Source: an uncultured Clostridia bacterium (GTDB lineage Bacteria > Bacillota_A > Clostridia > Christensenellales > CAG-138). From it: DNA of 23,379 bases. The notes beneath the pieces were generated by a model. That model had not been told where the DNA came from. It worked only from the letters and a program-made list of their open reading frames with translations, and made no database searches. Both the position numbers and the translations under genes were made by a program. Below are positions 20,933-23,379 of the stretch, piece after piece. Each line of letters begins with the position of its first letter. Positions within the stretch are counted from its first letter, which is position 1. The stretch spans positions 1 through 23,379 of the forward strand of contig CAMNHT010000006.1 in NCBI GenBank assembly GCA_946539625.1, written 5' to 3'.

Positions 20933-20964
20933 CGAAAAAGCACCGGAAAATCCGGTGCTTTTCG
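20933..20964. terminator. Bidirectional terminator between convergent genes
   Basis: AGCACCGG and CCGGTGCT pair around a 5-nt loop, flanked by A-runs on the left and Ts on the right (CGAAAAAGC...GCTTTTCG). The stem therefore has a T-tract on both strands and can end both the secreted-protein gene and the peptide-binding protein gene. Confidence 0.85.
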
Positions 20965-20977
20965 TCAGTGATTCGGA

Positions 20978-22738
20978 TCAGCCGTCGATGGTGCAGTACA
21001 TGAAGTACTTGTAGCCCAGCGGATTCGAGAAGAAGCCGTGTACGTTCTTGCTGATCATGTAAGTATCCGTGTAGTAGTAGATCGGGCAGATGCAGCCGGT
21101 GGACATGAGGAGGTCCTCTGCGCGGTGCATGAGTTCATAACGGACGGTGTTGTCGGTGCAGTTCTTGATCGCCTTGATCAGAACGTCATAGGTCTCCGCC
21201 CAAGTACCGTTCTCGACCTTGACGTCATAGCCGAGATCGGTGAGATCCAGGTTGTAGCACGCGACGTCAGCATGGTTGCCCTTGCCGAACTGGACGTCGT
21301 TGTTGCCGGAGATTGTGGTCCACATGTCAAGGAAGCAGATCGGGTCATTGTAGTCCGCAACCCAGCCGTTACGCGCGATGGAGTAATCGCCGTTCTTACG
21401 GGTCTGGAGGAACGTTGCCCATTCCTGGTTCTCCATGTTCATCGTGATGCCGACCGCAGCAAGCTGTGCCTGCAGGTATTCGCCGATCGCCTTATGACCT
21501 TCGGAGGTGTTGTAGAGGTACGTCATACTCGGGAAGTTCGTGAACTTACCGTCTTCGAAGGTGTAGTACTTCTTCAGTACTTCAATTGCCTGATTGTAGT
21601 TGCTCTCGATCGCGGCGGTGTCAACATTGTAGTAGCCGTTGAAACCTTCGTTGTGACCGGCGGTCTTATAGAACTCGGTGCCGTCCGGGTTCGTCATGCC
21701 CATTGCGACAAAGGACGAAGCCGGAACCTGGCCGCCCTGTGCGATATCGTTGACGATGTAGTTGCGGTCGAACAGCAGGCTGATCGCATTGCGGATCTCT
21801 GCGCGCGCCATCTCCGCTTCTACGCCGGTGAGACCCAGCTCTGCAGGGAGAATGTCCTCGTTGATGTTCCAGCATACATAGTAAGTACCGATCTGACCTG
21901 CAACTTTGTATTCATCGGGATACTCCGCCTTGAGCGTTGCCATCTCGTTCGTCGGAACGTCGTCGATCAGCTGCCATGTGCCGTTCTTGAAGTTTGCGAC
22001 CATGTTGTTGGAGTCGTCGGAGAGATAGAACTCGATCTTGCCCATGAGGATCTTGTCCGCATCAACATAGTTTGCGTTCTTTTCCAGCGTAATGACGCTG
22101 TTGTGCTCCCAGCCGGTCATGGTATACGCACCGTTGCAGATGTAGGTCGACGGATCGGTTGCCCAGCTCTCGTTCGCAACAACATCCTCACGAACCGGGA
22201 AATAGGTCGGGAACGCAAGCAGTTCATCCCAGTACGCGACTGCATTGTACAGCGTTACCTGAAGGGTCTTGGCGTCAAGCGCATGAACGTTCAGATTGCC
22301 CTCGTTGTATCCGTCGACAACCTCAAACATGTAGCCGTAGTCGGCGCCGAGATCTTCACTCGCTGCGCGCTTCCATGCAAATTCAAAGTCGTTTGCGGTA
22401 ACGTCCTTGCCGTCGGACCACTTGAGACCGTCACGCAGCGTATACGTATAGGTCACGGTACCGTCAGCGTTTTCGACGCCCTTTACGAGTTCCTTCGCTG
22501 CATCCGGCACGATGACCAGTTTGCCGCTGTCATCCTGCGCCCACTTTGCGAGGCCGGAGAACAGGTGTGCAATCAAAGTCGCGCCGTCAACCGCGGAGTT
22601 CAGCGCCGGGTCGAGCGTGTCGGGTTCAGAGGCAAGACAGACTGCAATGCTGGTGCCTGCTGCAGCTTCCTGTTTGCCGCAGGCGGCCAGAGAGAGCGCC
22701 ATTGTCAGAACCAAAAGCAGTGCAATGAGTTTCTTCAT
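20978..22738 (-). CDS. Oligopeptide ABC transporter substrate-binding lipoprotein (OppA/DppA family)
   Basis: A 586-residue SBP_bac_5 family protein. The start at 22736-22738 is preferred (AAGGA 9 nt upstream). The signal peptide MKKLIALLLVLTMALSLAAC ends at lipobox C20. The mature protein opens with the family signature ASEPDTLDPALNSA and contains LRDGLKWSDGKDVTANDFEFAWKR in the N-terminal lobe (here split by a few residues), NDISLLFDR-type helix segments (IRNAISLLFDRNYIV), and the C-terminal CPIYYYTDTYM. It binds extracellular peptides for import. It is the downstream partner, 63 nt away, of an OppF-like ATPase gene, so it likely closes an opp operon coming from the right. Confidence 0.94.
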   Translation of the reverse strand: MKKLIALLLVLTMALSLAACGKQEAAAGTSIAVCLASEPDTLDPALNSAVDGATLIAHLFSGLAKWAQDDSGKLVIVPDAAKELVKGVENADGTVTYTYTLRDGLKWSDGKDVTANDFEFAWKRAASEDLGADYGYMFEVVDGYNEGNLNVHALDAKTLQVTLYNAVAYWDELLAFPTYFPVREDVVANESWATDPSTYICNGAYTMTGWEHNSVITLEKNANYVDADKILMGKIEFYLSDDSNNMVANFKNGTWQLIDDVPTNEMATLKAEYPDEYKVAGQIGTYYVCWNINEDILPAELGLTGVEAEMARAEIRNAISLLFDRNYIVNDIAQGGQVPASSFVAMGMTNPDGTEFYKTAGHNEGFNGYYNVDTAAIESNYNQAIEVLKKYYTFEDGKFTNFPSMTYLYNTSEGHKAIGEYLQAQLAAVGITMNMENQEWATFLQTRKNGDYSIARNGWVADYNDPICFLDMWTTISGNNDVQFGKGNHADVACYNLDLTDLGYDVKVENGTWAETYDVLIKAIKNCTDNTVRYELMHRAEDLLMSTGCICPIYYYTDTYMISKNVHGFFSNPLGYKYFMYCTIDG

Positions 22739-22801
22739 GTTGTAATTTCCTTCCCTTCCTTTTTTTTCAAAACGCACGGGGATGCCGTACATATTGAACG
22801 C

Positions 22802-23379
22802 TTATAATTCATTGACCCGGTGACAGGCGACAAAGTGCCCGGGCTTGACCTCGTTAAACGCCGGCATCGCTTCTGCGCAGCAAGGCGCGGCGTTGGGACA
22901 GCGCGTGCGGAACGGGCAACCGCTCGGCGCGTTCAACGGACTCGGAATGTCGCCGGAAAGAATGATACGCTTGTTTGCTTTCGCCACCTTCGGATCCGGC
23001 TGCGGAACCGCGGACATCAGCGAACGGGTATACGGATGCAGCGGCTGATCGTAGATCTCCGCCGCGTCCGCGAGCTCGACCATTTTGCCGAGATACATGA
23101 CCGCGATACGGTCGCTGATGTGCCGGACGACCAGGATATCATGCGCGATGAACAGGTACGTCAGGTTCATCTTTTCCTGCAGCTCGACAAACATATTGAT
23201 GACCTGCGCCTGAATGGACACGTCCAATGCGGATACCGGCTCGTCGCAGACGATAAACTCCGGATTCAGCGCAAGCGCACGCGCGATGCCGATGCGCTGA
23301 CGCTGACCGCCGGAAAATTCATGCGCATAACGGGATGCATGCTCGCTGTTCAGGCCGACCTGGTCCATCAGATCCAGGA
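22802..23379 (-). CDS. Oligopeptide ABC transporter ATPase, OppF/DppF type (partial, 5' end outside window)
   Basis: The last 191 codons of a peptide-importer ATPase are present; the frame is open to the right edge, so the ATG at 23366-23368 is internal. Visible are the signature [15 protein letters not shown], Walker [13 protein letters not shown], the H-loop LFIAHD, and the C-terminal oligopeptide/dipeptide domain with PLHPYTRSL and [15 protein letters not shown], whose cysteines may bind an Fe-S cluster as in some DppD/DppF proteins. Walker A lies outside the window. Together with a second ATPase and two permeases, expected to the right, it powers peptide uptake with the binding protein downstream. 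Confidence 0.94.
   Translation of the reverse strand, partial: LDLMDQVGLNSEHASRYAHEFSGGQRQRIGIARALALNPEFIVCDEPVSALDVSIQAQVINMFVELQEKMNLTYLFIAHDILVVRHISDRIAVMYLGKMVELADAAEIYDQPLHPYTRSLMSAVPQPDPKVAKANKRIILSGDIPSPLNAPSGCPFRTRCPNAAPCCAEAMPAFNEVKPGHFVACHRVNEL

Noticed and set aside
21038..22807. Long open frame (589 codons) on the plus strand
   Set aside because: It is the antisense shadow of the peptide-binding protein gene, which has a signal peptide, family motifs and RBS; the plus frame has none.

Overview
The window looks like a chromosomal segment of an anaerobic, Gram-positive gut-type Clostridia species (Bacillota, moderately high GC). The evidence is AGGAGG-type ribosome binding sites before almost every gene, TTGACA/TATAAT promoters with 16-17 nt spacers, a crotonyl/butyryl-CoA gene set, lipoproteins with Bacillota-style signal peptides, and dispersed palindromic repeats of the kind common in gut Clostridia. 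I cannot name the species. No rRNA, tRNA, CRISPR array, transposase or phage gene was seen.

Left part (1-8.5 kb). A minus-strand butyrate-pathway operon runs crt (crotonase), hbd (3-hydroxybutyryl-CoA dehydrogenase), bcd (acyl-CoA dehydrogenase, cut by the left edge), with a 332-nt repeat-rich spacer between crt and hbd. A divergent DMT/EamA permease follows. It ends in a dispersed palindromic repeat that carries a T-run. Next is a small two-helix membrane protein gene (minus) whose reading frame stops exactly at an A_AAA_AAC heptamer and continues, intact, for 68 codons in the -1 frame. Then come an aldo/keto reductase and a compact iron-complex (FecBCD-like) ABC importer operon: permease, ATPase and lipoprotein with ATGA overlaps, under a consensus promoter with a Fur-like half box.

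Middle (8.5-17.2 kb). A four-gene minus operon encodes a GNAT acetyltransferase, a 4HBT thioesterase, a threonine-aldolase-type PLP lyase and a DUF4097-type lipoprotein, and ends in a strong terminator. Divergent from it is a metal-resistance module: an ArsR/SmtB-CadC repressor carrying both a CadC-like cysteine site and a complete SmtB-like zinc site, a palindromic operator, and a Zn/Cd/Pb P1B-type ATPase whose N-terminus is a His/Cys-rich tandem repeat instead of an HMA domain. A YitT-family membrane protein follows a ~195-nt leader packed with hairpins. An ABC-F ATPase follows a textbook-looking attenuator: promoter, three-codon uORF, anti-antiterminator stem, alternative antiterminator and intrinsic terminator.

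Right part (17.2-23.4 kb). A ZIP-family metal transporter (minus, convergent with the ABC-F gene), a two-repeat DUF1508/YegP-like protein, a membrane-anchored M15-type D,D-carboxypeptidase-like protein starting at TTG, a secreted Cys/His (CHAP/NlpC-like) protein, and the start of an oligopeptide ABC transporter operon on the minus strand (OppF/DppF-like ATPase cut by the right edge, then a peptide-binding lipoprotein).

The most interesting material is regulatory: the ABC-F attenuator, the structured yitT leader, the possible -1 frameshift site, and the metal-sensing ArsR circuit.
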